Source: Streptomyces ochraceiscleroticus
GTDB taxonomy: Bacteria > Actinomycetota > Actinomycetes > Streptomycetales > Streptomycetaceae
DNA length: 64,000 nucleotides
Assembly: GCF_000720485.1 (NCBI RefSeq)
Contig: NZ_JOAX01000038.1
Span: forward strand, 32,971-96,970
Direction: 5' to 3'
The stretch's first letter is position 1. Every line of letters starts with the position of its first letter. The notes beneath the pieces are model-generated. The model had not been told where the DNA came from and ran no database searches. It saw only the letters and a list, made by a program, of their open reading frames with translations. This document shows, piece by piece, positions 9,890 to 18,547 of this stretch. The translations under genes were made by a program, and so were the position numbers.

Positions 9890-10867
9890 CTAGGACAGGC
9901 GCACGCGCGGGTCGATGAACGCGTAGCAGGCGTCGACGATGATGTTGAAGAGGACGATGAACGCCGCCGCGAACAGCATCACGCCCATGACCATGGGCAG
10001 GTCGGTGTCCCGTACGGACTTCACCGCGAGGGTGCCCAGGCCCGGCAGGGCGAAGGTCTGTTCCGTGATCATCGCGCCGCCGAAGAGCGAGCCGAGGTCG
10101 ATGCCGAAGATGGTGACGATGGGGATGAGGGACCCTCGCCAGGCGTACCGGAAGAAGACCGTCCCCCGGGTCATGCCCTTGGCGCGTGCGGTACGGACGT
10201 GTTCCTCGGCGAGCTGCTCGATCATCGAGGAGCGCGCCATACGGGTGTACTGCGCGGTGAAGATGACCGACAGCACGCACCAGGGGATCAGCAGCCCCAT
10301 GAACCAGGCGGCCGGATTGTCCGTGAAGTTGACGTACTTGGGCTGCCCCAGGATTTCCAGGTTGTACACCAGCAGCGCCAGCACGATGGGGCCGATGAAG
10401 TAGATCTGCATCGAGCTCAGCACCAGCGAGGCGGAGCTGAAGACCTTGTCGACCAGCTTGCCCTGCTTCCAGGCGGCGATCATGCCGGTGCCCAGGCCGA
10501 CCGTGAGGAAGACCGCCGCGCCGCCGATGGTGAGCGAGATGGTGGTCGGGAAGCGGTCGATGATGGTGTCCCAGACCGGGTCGCCGTTCGCGAACGAGTA
10601 GCCGAAGCACGGGGCCGGGCAGGGGCCCTGGGCGAAGTCGCGCCCGGTCACGATGCCGGACATGAAGTCCCAGTACTGGACGGGGATCGGCTTGTCCAGG
10701 CCGAGATTCTTGTGAATCAGGGCGATGGCGTCCGGGGTGCAGTTCTTTCCGCAGGACAGCAGCGCGGGATCCTTTGGGGCGGCGAAGAACAGGAAGAAGG
10801 TGAACGCGCTGATCAGCAGCAGGATCACGATCGCGCCGAGGGACCGGCGGAAAAGGAAACGAAGCAT
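9890..10867 (-). CDS. bldKC: BldK-type oligopeptide importer, permease BldKC
   Basis: DppB-type permease, 325 residues, starting MLRFLFRRSLGAIVILLLIS, the typical first helix of the family. A periplasmic loop after helix one contains four cysteines (LLSCGKNC and, later, GPCPAPCFGY), which may form disulfides outside the membrane. The EAA-type loop is EEHVRTARAKGMT. The end, CYAFIDPRVRLS, is typical. It lies 114 bases downstream of the binding-protein gene, with a strong hairpin in that gap, and 11 bases before bldKD. Confidence 0.88.
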   Translation of the reverse strand: MLRFLFRRSLGAIVILLLISAFTFFLFFAAPKDPALLSCGKNCTPDAIALIHKNLGLDKPIPVQYWDFMSGIVTGRDFAQGPCPAPCFGYSFANGDPVWDTIIDRFPTTISLTIGGAAVFLTVGLGTGMIAAWKQGKLVDKVFSSASLVLSSMQIYFIGPIVLALLVYNLEILGQPKYVNFTDNPAAWFMGLLIPWCVLSVIFTAQYTRMARSSMIEQLAEEHVRTARAKGMTRGTVFFRYAWRGSLIPIVTIFGIDLGSLFGGAMITEQTFALPGLGTLAVKSVRDTDLPMVMGVMLFAAAFIVLFNIIVDACYAFIDPRVRLS

Positions 10868-10919
10868 GGCAGATCGCAGCTCTCGTGGGGCAGCGGAAGG
10901 AGGTGGGTGGGGACCGCGC

Positions 10920-10950
10920 GGTGTGCCCGTCCGGTCCGGACGGGCACACC
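10920..10950 (-). promoter_or_regulatory. Intercistronic stem-loop between bldKB and bldKC
   Basis: GGTGTGCCCGTCC pairs with its complement around a very short loop in the 114-base gap after the binding-protein gene. Such hairpins after binding-protein genes commonly protect the upstream message or partly terminate, giving more binding protein than permease. The matching gap in the plus-strand operon is 4 bases and has none. Confidence 0.6.
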
Positions 10951-10981
10951 GGGCGCCAGGGTTACCGGCGCGAGGGCACGG

Positions 10982-12784
10982 TTACTTCTTGAGGAACAGC
11001 TTCGTCGGGTCGACACCGCTGATGATGTCGTTGTTCACGACGCCGCCGACCTTGGAACCGTGGAGCTGGATCTGCTTGTAGTAGAAGGTCGGGATCGCCG
11101 GCAGGTCCTCCTTGAGGATCTTCTCGTTGAGCTTGAACCACTCCTCGGAAGCCTTCTCCTGGTCCGACATCTTGGCGATGCGGTCCATCTCCTTGCTGAC
11201 TTCCGGGTTGTCGTAGTGCGAGTAGTTCGGCGAGCCGTCCTGGACCTGGCGGCCGTCCATGGTGGGCGGCAGCACGGTCGAGGCACTCGGCCAGTCCGCG
11301 CCCCACGCGGAGGCGTAGATGTCGAACTTGTTGTCGACCTTGCCGATCACGTCGTAGTAGGTGTCGGAGGGCAGGTCCTTCGGCTGGACGTCGAAGCCGG
11401 CCTTCTTGAGGTTGTCGACGATGGAGACCGAGTACTTCTGCGGCTCCGGCGCGTTCATGTAGGCGAAGGTGATCTTCATGCCGGTCTTGCCGGCGTCCTT
11501 CAGGATCTTCTTCGCCTTCGCCACGTCGCCCAGCGGCTTCTTCAGCTTGCCGTAGGGGTCGATGTCCTTGTAGCCGGTGACCGTCGGGCTGATGTAGCTG
11601 CCCGCCAGCTCGCCGCCGCCCGGGGTGCCGTAGGCGTCCAGGACGGCCTGCGTCGGCATCGCGTAGGCGAGGGCCTCGCGGACCTTCTTGTCCTTGATCC
11701 GCTTCATGTTGAAGTTGATGACGCCGACGTAGGGCTGGTAGCCGGAGGTCGAGCGCTTCTTGACCTTCGGGTCGTTGGACACGGTCTGCATGCTGGCCGC
11801 GTCGACCTGGTTGTTGAAGCTGACCGCCGTCTGGTTGTCGGAGTTGTCCGCGATCAGACGCTGGGTCGAGTCGGGGTAGGACACACCGAACTGGATGTCG
11901 AACTTGTCGACGTACTGGTGGCGGGAGTTGTCCGTCTTCGGGTCCCACTCGGTGTTCCGGACCAGCGTCATGCCCTTGCCGGACTTGAAGGACCCCGGCT
12001 TGATCTTGTACGGGCCCGAGGACTGCGGGGCCTTGTCGTACTTCTCCTTGGTGTCCTTCTTCTCCTGCACCGCGGCGTAGCCGGCCATGGCCAGGGCGTA
12101 GGGCAGGTCCGGGTGCGGCGACTTGAAGTGGAAGACGATGGTCTTGTCGTCCGGCGTCTCAAGGACGCTGTCCGGAAGGTGCTTGCCCTTGTAGGGGCCG
12201 TCCTTCAGGAGCTTGCGGTAGTCGGTGGAGTTGGTGTCCGCCAGCCACTGCTGGAGGTAGTACGGACCGTCGGTGATGAAGGGCGCGAAGGTCCGCTCGA
12301 TCGAGTGCCGGATGTCCTTGGCGGTGATCGGGGAGCCGTCCTCCCACTTCACGTTGTCCTTGAGGGTGTACTTCCAGGTCTTGCCGCCGTCGGAGGACTG
12401 GCCGCTGTCCGTGGCGAGGTCACCGACGACGGTGTACTTGCCCTTGTTGTCCATGTGATAGGTCGTCAGCTTGCGGAACAGCAGCGTGGCGAGCGCGCCC
12501 TCGTCGCTGACGTAGATCTGCGCCGGGTCCAGGTGCGAGTAGGTGTCGCGCTGGTAGACCTTGATCGTGCCGCCCTTCCGGGCTCCCGGCACCTCCTCGG
12601 CCGCTCCCTTGGACGCCGCGGCGTCGCCGAACGCGATCTGCGAGCGCTGTGCCTCCGCGCCGGAGCGGTCGTTGCCGCCCTCCGTGTTGGTGCCCGCGCC
12701 GCTGCTGCACGCGGTGAGGACGAGCGCGCCGGCGGCCAGGGCGACCAGGGTGGCGTGAGTTCTGCGCGTACGGTTGCTGCTCAT
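10982..12784 (-). CDS. bldKB: BldK-type oligopeptide-binding lipoprotein BldKB
   Basis: Peptide-binding lipoprotein of the SBP_bac_5 family, 600 residues, anchored outside the membrane. The start MSSNRTRRTH at 12784 leads into a hydrophobic segment and the lipobox LTAC, with Cys26 as the lipidated residue. A charged, low-complexity linker of about 45 residues precedes the folded domain, which contains the family core VKWEDGSPITAKDIRHSIER. The gene lies second in the operon, between two permease genes, exactly as bldKB does in S. coelicolor. BldKB there captures the extracellular peptide signal for morphological differentiation. It is only distantly similar to the binding protein at 2033, so the two importers likely bind different peptides. 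Confidence 0.85.
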   Translation of the reverse strand: MSSNRTRRTHATLVALAAGALVLTACSSGAGTNTEGGNDRSGAEAQRSQIAFGDAAASKGAAEEVPGARKGGTIKVYQRDTYSHLDPAQIYVSDEGALATLLFRKLTTYHMDNKGKYTVVGDLATDSGQSSDGGKTWKYTLKDNVKWEDGSPITAKDIRHSIERTFAPFITDGPYYLQQWLADTNSTDYRKLLKDGPYKGKHLPDSVLETPDDKTIVFHFKSPHPDLPYALAMAGYAAVQEKKDTKEKYDKAPQSSGPYKIKPGSFKSGKGMTLVRNTEWDPKTDNSRHQYVDKFDIQFGVSYPDSTQRLIADNSDNQTAVSFNNQVDAASMQTVSNDPKVKKRSTSGYQPYVGVINFNMKRIKDKKVREALAYAMPTQAVLDAYGTPGGGELAGSYISPTVTGYKDIDPYGKLKKPLGDVAKAKKILKDAGKTGMKITFAYMNAPEPQKYSVSIVDNLKKAGFDVQPKDLPSDTYYDVIGKVDNKFDIYASAWGADWPSASTVLPPTMDGRQVQDGSPNYSHYDNPEVSKEMDRIAKMSDQEKASEEWFKLNEKILKEDLPAIPTFYYKQIQLHGSKVGGVVNNDIISGVDPTKLFLKK

Positions 12785-12873
12785 GACGGTGTATGCACCT
12801 GCCTGTCGTTGATCCGTTGCTGCTGCCTGACTCATGCGGTGCCGGGGTGGCAGCACCCCCCACGGAACGGATC

Positions 12874-13905
12874 TCATCGAGCCCGCTTCGGGTCGAAAGC
12901 GTCCCGGACCGAGTCCCCGAGCAGGTTGAAGGCGACGATGAAGATGACCATCGCCAGGCCGGGGAAGAAGAGGTACGTGATGTCGTTGCGGTAGTAGTCG
13001 GCCGCGTTGGCGAACATCCGGCCCCAGTCCGGGGTGGGTTCGACGAAGCCGACGCCCAGGAAGGACAGGCCCGCGATGGACGTCACGAAGTTCGGGAGCA
13101 TGTAGGTCGTCTGGACCAGGATCGGCGTCACCACGTTCGGCAGCAGTTCGCGCCGGATGATGCGGGCCGGTGAGGCGCCGGAGACCTTCGCGGCCTCGAT
13201 GAACTCCCGTTCTCGCAGTGAGAGGACCTGGCCGCGGAGCAGGCGCGCCAGGCTCATCCAGCCCAGGAACCACATCACCAGGATCAGGATGGTCGCCCGC
13301 AGCCAGGTCGGCATGGCGTCCTCGGGGGCCACGAAGACGGCGCCCACGACGGGCACGAAGGCGACGAAGAAGAGCTGGTTCGGGAAGGCCATCAGCAGGT
13401 CGATGACCCGGCCGATGAAGTAGTCGATCCTGCCGCCGAAGTAGCCGGCCGCCACACCGAGCACGATCGCGGTGAGCACCGAGGCGATGGTGATCGCGAC
13501 CGCGGTGTACAGCGTGGTGCGGATGCCGTAGACGAGCTGCATGAACACGTCGCGGCCGAGGGTCGGTTCGATGCCGAACCAGAACTCGCTGGAGATGCCG
13601 CCGTTGGGCTGGGTCGGGTAACCGTTCGTCAGCAGGCCCGGTGTGAGCATGCCGTACCGCGTGTAGGGGTCCTTGCCGTACAACGAGGAGATGACCGGGG
13701 CCAGCAGGCCGACGGCGAAGAAGAACAGCACGACGTAGGCGCTGATCACTCCGACGCGGTCACGCCTGAAGCGTGCCCACATCAATTGGCCGGGCGAACG
13801 GCCGACCAATTCGCCGCCCTTGCGGTCCTTTCCCTTGCTCAGCCCGTCGGGTCCAAGTCCTGGGGTGTCGGTCTTGGAAACCGCGGTCTGGGATGGACTA
13901 GTCAT
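12874..13905 (-). CDS. bldKA: BldK-type oligopeptide importer, permease BldKA
   Basis: DppC-type permease, 343 residues, first gene of the minus-strand operon. A hydrophilic N-terminal tail of about 50 residues precedes the motif SPGQLMWARFRRDRVGVISA and the first membrane segment. Helices two to six lie in the C-terminal half with the EAA-type loop EREFIEAAKVSGAS. It ends LLGDSVRDAFDPKRAR, typical of OppC/DppC subunits. The start at 13905 (MTSPSQTAVS) is preferred on family grounds; an in-frame ATG at 13941 also exists and neither has a strong ribosome-binding site. The 415-base upstream region holds the operon's leader. Confidence 0.82.
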   Translation of the reverse strand: MTSPSQTAVSKTDTPGLGPDGLSKGKDRKGGELVGRSPGQLMWARFRRDRVGVISAYVVLFFFAVGLLAPVISSLYGKDPYTRYGMLTPGLLTNGYPTQPNGGISSEFWFGIEPTLGRDVFMQLVYGIRTTLYTAVAITIASVLTAIVLGVAAGYFGGRIDYFIGRVIDLLMAFPNQLFFVAFVPVVGAVFVAPEDAMPTWLRATILILVMWFLGWMSLARLLRGQVLSLREREFIEAAKVSGASPARIIRRELLPNVVTPILVQTTYMLPNFVTSIAGLSFLGVGFVEPTPDWGRMFANAADYYRNDITYLFFPGLAMVIFIVAFNLLGDSVRDAFDPKRAR

Positions 13906-14320
13906 CGCGAAGTGCCCCCGCGCCGAGTTCTCTTGGAACATGAAGCGGCACAGAGTTGCACCGCTGGTTGAGCGGACTTTCGCAAGTGATTTACGGCGGA
14001 GTCAAGAGTCTGCGGACGGACCGTAGCCAGCTTGTTCGCTTCTTGAGCGAAGATTGCGCAGATTGACGCCACGGCGTGCTTGACAGTTACCGGAGGTGTA
14101 CGGCATGGGGGACATTTCGTCCCCAACATCCTTAACAAGAAGGACACTTGGCCGTCGCAGCACCGATATACGAACGCGCCATGCTCGACAGCGTACGGCC
14201 GTGCGGGTGCCGTTGACCGGCCGGGGAGGCCAACAGCCTCCCCGGCCGGTCGCTTTTCGCCCCACTCCACACGCGCCCGCGTGCACATATCCACGCGGCG
14301 GGGCGCGCGTTTCTCCGGTA
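13906..14320. other. bldK upstream region without a convincing gene
   Basis: This 415-base gap contains, read as plus-strand coordinates, a small hairpin at 14035-14051 (TTCGCT, loop TCTTG, AGCGAA), a TTGACA at 14080-14085, a hairpin at 14108-14124 (GGGGAC, loop ATTTC, GTCCCC), and the strong plus-strand terminator at 14215-14251. Short open frames here lack codon bias. It must carry the bldK promoter on the minus strand, but I cannot place its -10 and -35 with confidence. Confidence 0.5.
14215..14251 (+). terminator. 16-bp perfect inverted repeat followed by TTTT on the plus strand
   Basis: GACCGGCCGGGGAGGC and its exact complement flank the loop CAACA and are followed by GCTTTTCGCC. It is oriented to end plus-strand transcripts, although no plus-strand gene lies upstream. 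On the other strand it could also end the S9 peptidase message that stops at 14321. Confidence 0.7.
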
Positions 14321-16474
14321 CTAGGAGAGGCCGAGGCTCCGCTTGAGGAATGCGACTTGGAGAAGGAGTAGGTTTTCGGCCACCTGTTCCTGCGGCGTCA
14401 TATGGGTCACGCCGGACAACGGGAGTACCTCGTGCGGCCGCCCGTCCGCCAGCAGTGCCGAGGAGAATCGCAGGGAATGTGCCACGACCACGTTGTCGTC
14501 GGCGAGTCCATGAATGATCATCATTGGCCGGTGCTGATCGGCCGCTTCCACCAGTCCCGCGTCCGTGACCAGGGAATTCCGTACATAGGAGTCCGGATCC
14601 TCGTCCGGGTGGCCGAGGTATCGCTCGGTGTAGTGCGTGTCGTAAAGCCGCTGGTCGGTGACGGGCGCGCCCACCACCGCCGCGTGGAAGACGTCCGGGC
14701 GGCGCAGCGCGGCCAGTCCGGCGAGAAATCCGCCGAAGGACCAGCCGCGGATGGCCACCCGGTCCAGGTCCAGCGGGAAGCGCTCGGCCAGCGCGTGCAG
14801 CGCGTCGACCTGGTCCTCCAGCGTCACCTCCGCGACCCGCCGCGAAATAGCCTTCTCCCAGGCGGGGGAGCGGCCCGGCGTGCCCCGGCCGTCGGCGACC
14901 ACCACGGCGAACCCCTGGTCGGCGAACCACTGCGAGGTGAGGAAGACGTTGTGCGCCGCCAGCACGCGCTGCGCGTGCGGCCCGCCGTACGGGTCCAGCA
15001 GCACCGGCAGCGGCCCGTCCCCCTCCTCGTAACCGGTCGGCAGCAGCACCGCGCACGGGATGTCCCGTTCGCCCGCCGTGGTGAACCGCGGCCGGGCGGT
15101 GAGCACCGGCGTCTCGGCGTACGAGGGGATCTCCGCGAGCCGGGTCTCCTTGCCGTCGGCGCTCAGCCGCAGGACCTCCACCTGCGCCCCGGGCCGCTCC
15201 GCGCACATGTGCGACACGACCGCCACCTCGCCCACGCGCACCGCGGAGGAGTACGAGGCGTACGGGCGCTCCGTCACCCGCTCCCAGCCGCCCTGGTCGC
15301 CGCTGCCGCGGTACCAGGCCCGGTAGACGCCGACGTCGTGCAGGTCTTCGGCGCTCGCCGAGAACAGGACATCTTCCTGGCCGATATCGAGCACCCCGCG
15401 CACGTGCAGCGGCGCGGACGTCAGCGGCCGGTCCCCGACGAAGAGCTTGCGCGCGCCGCCCTCGTCGGCGATCCGCACCAGCCGCCGGTCCGGCGTCCAG
15501 GCCGGCACGCCCGGATACGGCTCGACCCACACCGGGTCCTCGTCGGCGTGCATCAGGCGGGTCGCGCCGGTCGCGGTGTCGACCGCCAGATACCGCTGGG
15601 AGTGCTGGTCACGGGACTGCACCAGGAGCAGCGGCGGGCCGGCGGGGGACCAGTGCACCCGGGCCAGGTACGGGTAGCGCTCGCGGTCCCAGACGACGTC
15701 CGTGCGCTCCCCGTCCAGGCCCAGCAGGGCCAGCGTGACCTCGGCGTTGGGGGTGCCGGCCGCCGGGTAGGCGACCTCGGCGGGCGCCTTGTCGGGGTGC
15801 GCGGGGTCGGCGATCCACCAGCGCCGTACGGGGGAGTCGTCGACCCGCGCTGCCAGCAGCCGGTCGCTCTCCGGCGACCACCAGAAGCCGCGGTACCGGC
15901 TCATCTCCTCGGCCGCGATGAACTCCGCGAGACCCCAGGTCACGCCCGGCCCGTCCGGGGAGGCCAGCGCCCGGTCGCCGTCCGCCGTGCCGTCACCCCC
16001 GACGGGCACGACGCGCAGCGCGCCCTCCGCGACGTACGCGACGTACCGGCCGTCGGGGGACGGGCGCGGGTCCACCACCGGGCCGGGAACGGGCAGTTCG
16101 CGGCAGGTGCCGGCCCGCAGCTCGGAGACGAACAGCCGTCCGGAGAGGGGGAAGGCGGCCAGTTCCACGGCCGCGTCGGTGGCGTAGCCGACCACGCCGG
16201 CCGAGCCCTCACGGGCCCGCTCCCGACGCGCCTTCTCCTGCGGCGACAGTTCCTCGTCGGTGCCGCCCAGCAGCGCCGCCGGGTCCGCGGCCGGGTACTC
16301 GCGCCCGGCGTCAAGGTCATGGACCCACAACAGATTCGCCCGATCGGTGCCTGATCGGGAGCGGAGGAAGACGACGCGCGTACCATCCGGCGAGATGCTG
16401 AAGCCGCGCGGCACGCCCAGGCTGAAGCGCTGGGTGCGCGCGTGCTGCCGGGGAAATGAGAGCTGTCCGGTCAT
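14321..16474 (-). CDS. Prolyl oligopeptidase / dipeptidyl peptidase IV family serine peptidase (S9)
   Basis: A 717-residue peptidase: an N-terminal beta-propeller (PRGFSISPDGTRVVFLR and several SPDGRY/WSPAG blades) and a C-terminal alpha/beta hydrolase domain. The catalytic triad is visible: nucleophile Ser579 in GWSFGG, Asp659 in HGLADDNV and His691 in GVTHMT. No signal peptide, so it is probably cytoplasmic and acts on short peptides, perhaps those brought in by the neighbouring peptide importers (inference). ATG 16474 is chosen because TACGCT lies 7 bases upstream, suggesting a leaderless mRNA; ATG 16495 is an alternative. Confidence 0.9.
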   Translation of the reverse strand: MTGQLSFPRQHARTQRFSLGVPRGFSISPDGTRVVFLRSRSGTDRANLLWVHDLDAGREYPAADPAALLGGTDEELSPQEKARRERAREGSAGVVGYATDAAVELAAFPLSGRLFVSELRAGTCRELPVPGPVVDPRPSPDGRYVAYVAEGALRVVPVGGDGTADGDRALASPDGPGVTWGLAEFIAAEEMSRYRGFWWSPESDRLLAARVDDSPVRRWWIADPAHPDKAPAEVAYPAAGTPNAEVTLALLGLDGERTDVVWDRERYPYLARVHWSPAGPPLLLVQSRDQHSQRYLAVDTATGATRLMHADEDPVWVEPYPGVPAWTPDRRLVRIADEGGARKLFVGDRPLTSAPLHVRGVLDIGQEDVLFSASAEDLHDVGVYRAWYRGSGDQGGWERVTERPYASYSSAVRVGEVAVVSHMCAERPGAQVEVLRLSADGKETRLAEIPSYAETPVLTARPRFTTAGERDIPCAVLLPTGYEEGDGPLPVLLDPYGGPHAQRVLAAHNVFLTSQWFADQGFAVVVADGRGTPGRSPAWEKAISRRVAEVTLEDQVDALHALAERFPLDLDRVAIRGWSFGGFLAGLAALRRPDVFHAAVVGAPVTDQRLYDTHYTERYLGHPDEDPDSYVRNSLVTDAGLVEAADQHRPMMIIHGLADDNVVVAHSLRFSSALLADGRPHEVLPLSGVTHMTPQEQVAENLLLLQVAFLKRSLGLS

Positions 16475-16481
16475 GGGCCCG

Positions 16482-16487
16482 AGCGTA
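16482..16487 (-). promoter_or_regulatory. -10-like TACGCT seven bases before the S9 peptidase ATG
   Basis: Read on the minus strand, TTACGCT is followed by CGGGCCC and then ATG, with no ribosome-binding site. This is the geometry of a leaderless promoter and supports the start at 16474. Confidence 0.4.
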
Positions 16488-16680
16488 AGGGCCATGGGGC
16501 TCACCGCGGCCGCTCTCGTCAAGATCGTGTGCGCCCCCACTCTGCACCCGTGCACCTGCATATGCGTGCGCGCCGATAGTTATGATCGCTGAGGCGTGTG
16601 GGTATGGAGCCATTGGCCAAAGGGCCGAGGCCGTACCTGCCCAATCCCGTTCCGTCCATGCGTACTTGGAGGTGACCGCC

Positions 16681-16875
16681 GTGGCACTCTCGATTTCGGC
16701 GGTGGTGCTGCTGGCGATCATCGTCTTCCTGCTGGTGAAGAAGTCAGGCTTGAAGGCGGGCCACGCAGTCGTGTGCATCTTGCTCGGCTTCTACATCGCG
16801 AGCTCGACGATCGCACCCACCATCAGAGAGCTGACGACCAACATCGCCGGGATGATCGGCGGCATCAAGTTCTGA
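16681..16875 (+). CDS. Small conserved membrane protein (64 aa)
   Basis: The GTG at 16681 is preceded by GGAGG; the longer upstream frame is unlikely. The product has a first hydrophobic helix (about residues 2-19, ending VKKSG) and a second (around residues 27-46, HAVVCILLGFYIASS), with a short polar tail ending GIKF. I recall similar small proteins in other Streptomyces, but no function. It stands alone between the S9 peptidase gene and mshB. Confidence 0.75.
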   Translation: MALSISAVVLLAIIVFLLVKKSGLKAGHAVVCILLGFYIASSTIAPTIRELTTNIAGMIGGIKF

Positions 16876-16982
16876 GCCGGCCGCGGCCGCCTCGGCGGCC
16901 GTGACGTGCGCTACCGGGCCCGACCGGGTGGATCATCCGGTCGGGTTCCCCGTGCCGCACGTACGGCTCGTACGCTGTCCCC

Positions 16983-17918
16983 ATGTCCGACCTTCCCGCC
17001 CGCCGTCTGCTGCTGGTGCACGCGCACCCGGACGACGAGTCGATCAACAACGGCGCCACCATGGCCAAGTACGCGGCCGAGGGCGCCCTCGTCACGCTGG
17101 TGACCTGCACTCTCGGCGAGGAGGGCGAGGTCATCCCGCCGCACCTCGCGCATCTGGCCGCCGACAAGGACGACGTGCTCGGCCCGTACCGCAGCGGCGA
17201 ACTGGCCGCCGCCATGGCCGAGCTGGGTGTCACCGACCACCGCCTGCTCGGCGCTCCGGGCCGCTACCGCGACTCCGGGATGATGGGCGCGCCCCAGAAC
17301 GACCGCCCGGACGCCTTCTGGCAGGCCGACCTGGACACGGCCGCCGGCGACCTGGTCGCGGTGGTCCGCGAGGTGCGCCCGCAGGTCCTGGTCACCTACG
17401 ACCCGGACGGCGGCTACGGCCACCCCGACCACATCCAGGCCCACCGGGTCGCGATGCGCGCCGCCGACCTGGCCGCCGACCCCGCCTTCCGGCCGGAGCT
17501 CGGCGCGGCCCACGCGATCGAGAAGGTCTACTGGAACTGCAACCCGCGCTCCGTCGTCGAGGAGGGCTTCGAGCGGCTGCGCGCGGCAGGGCTGTCCTTC
17601 CCCGGCGTCGCCGAGGTGGACGACGTCCCCGGAGTGGTGCCGGACGACCAGGTCACCGCCTCGATCGCGGCCGCGCCCGAGCACGGCGCGGCCAAGGCCG
17701 CGGCGATGCGCGCGCACGTCACCCAGATCGCCGTGGACGGCCCCTTCTTCGCGCTCTCCAACGATCTCGGCCAGCCGCTGCTGGGCGACGAGCACTACCG
17801 CCTCGTGCGCGGCACGCCCGGCGCGCGGGACGGTGCACGCGAGGACGACCTCTTCGCAGGTGTACGGACGCAGGACGGGCCGGAGACGGCCGCGGACACG
17901 AGGGAGACGGCGCGATGA
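16983..17918 (+). CDS. mshB: Mycothiol biosynthesis deacetylase MshB
   Basis: N-acetyl-1-D-myo-inosityl-2-amino-2-deoxy-alpha-D-glucopyranoside deacetylase, the second step of mycothiol synthesis, of the PIG-L/LmbE zinc hydrolase family; 311 residues. The zinc motif HAHPDDE is at residues 13-19 and the third ligand lies in [12 protein letters not shown]. The sequence [11 protein letters not shown] is a hallmark of MshB as opposed to Mca. TACGCT ends 6 bases before the ATG, so the mRNA may be leaderless. The C-terminal ~25 residues are variable and charged. It overlaps the next gene by ATGA, so the two are co-translated. Confidence 0.95.
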   Translation: MSDLPARRLLLVHAHPDDESINNGATMAKYAAEGALVTLVTCTLGEEGEVIPPHLAHLAADKDDVLGPYRSGELAAAMAELGVTDHRLLGAPGRYRDSGMMGAPQNDRPDAFWQADLDTAAGDLVAVVREVRPQVLVTYDPDGGYGHPDHIQAHRVAMRAADLAADPAFRPELGAAHAIEKVYWNCNPRSVVEEGFERLRAAGLSFPGVAEVDDVPGVVPDDQVTASIAAAPEHGAAKAAAMRAHVTQIAVDGPFFALSNDLGQPLLGDEHYRLVRGTPGARDGAREDDLFAGVRTQDGPETAADTRETAR

Positions 17919-18382
17919 GCGGCAACGAAGGGGCGGACAGGCGCAGCCGGGCGTCCGGCAGCGGCGCCGGGGCGGGCGCGGCCGAGACGCCGCGGCAGCC
18001 GGAGACGGCTCCCGGCGGCGTACTGAAGGCCGGGCTGTACGTGCTCCTGGCCGTCCTCGGCGTGCTGGTCGCGGTGGCCGGGGCGCTGATCCAGGGGGCG
18101 TGGTTCCCCGGCGGCCTGCTGCTCGCGCTGGCGGGCGCCGCGGCGCTGTTCACCGGGGGCGCGCGGGCGGCCGTCTCGGTCGTCGGGGCGCTGGCCCCGG
18201 CCGCCGCCTGGCTGGTGACGGTGATCGCGCTCAGCACGACGCGAGCCGAGGGCGACTTCGTCTTCGGCGCCGGGCTGGGGGCCTACGCCTTCCTGCTGGG
18301 CGGCATCGCCGTCGCTGTGATCTGTACCACGGCATCCATGGGTCGCCCGTCGCACCTGGGTGCGGTACGACGTGGCATGTGA
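17915..18382 (+). CDS. Multi-pass membrane protein co-transcribed with mshB (DUF6113-like)
   Basis: A 155-residue protein with a Ser/Gly/Ala-rich cytoplasmic tail of about 35 residues and then four membrane segments (beginning at [46 protein letters not shown] and [20 protein letters not shown]). It ends [14 protein letters not shown]. Its ATG overlaps the mshB stop (ATGA) and GAGGGAG precedes it. I recall the same arrangement in other Streptomyces. No catalytic motif is seen. Confidence 0.8.
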   Translation: MSGNEGADRRSRASGSGAGAGAAETPRQPETAPGGVLKAGLYVLLAVLGVLVAVAGALIQGAWFPGGLLLALAGAAALFTGGARAAVSVVGALAPAAAWLVTVIALSTTRAEGDFVFGAGLGAYAFLLGGIAVAVICTTASMGRPSHLGAVRRGM

Positions 18383-18547
18383 CGGGCCGTCCGAGGCCCT
18401 TGTTCGGCGGCGCGGGCAGGCGTCCGTACGGGGAGCGTTCCGCCGCACCCCGGATCCCCGCCCGCGCCGGACAGTATGGTGGTGCGCGCCGCCGAGCCGC
18501 CCAAGCACGTCGATGACGAGCGGCGGAGCCAACCGGGAGATCCTGCT

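Noticed and set aside
8817..10949. A fusion of an unknown N-terminal region to the BldKD ATPase
   Set aside because: The upstream 350 codons are an out-of-frame reading of the bldKC permease gene. GTG 9878 with AGGAGAG explains the true start.
9869..12994. A 1041-codon open frame on the plus strand
   Set aside because: It is antisense to bldKC and bldKB, with no recognisable domain. It is a consequence of G/C third positions.
14080..14346. An 88-codon plus-strand ORF upstream of bldK
   Set aside because: It has no codon bias or ribosome-binding site and runs through a strong terminator hairpin.
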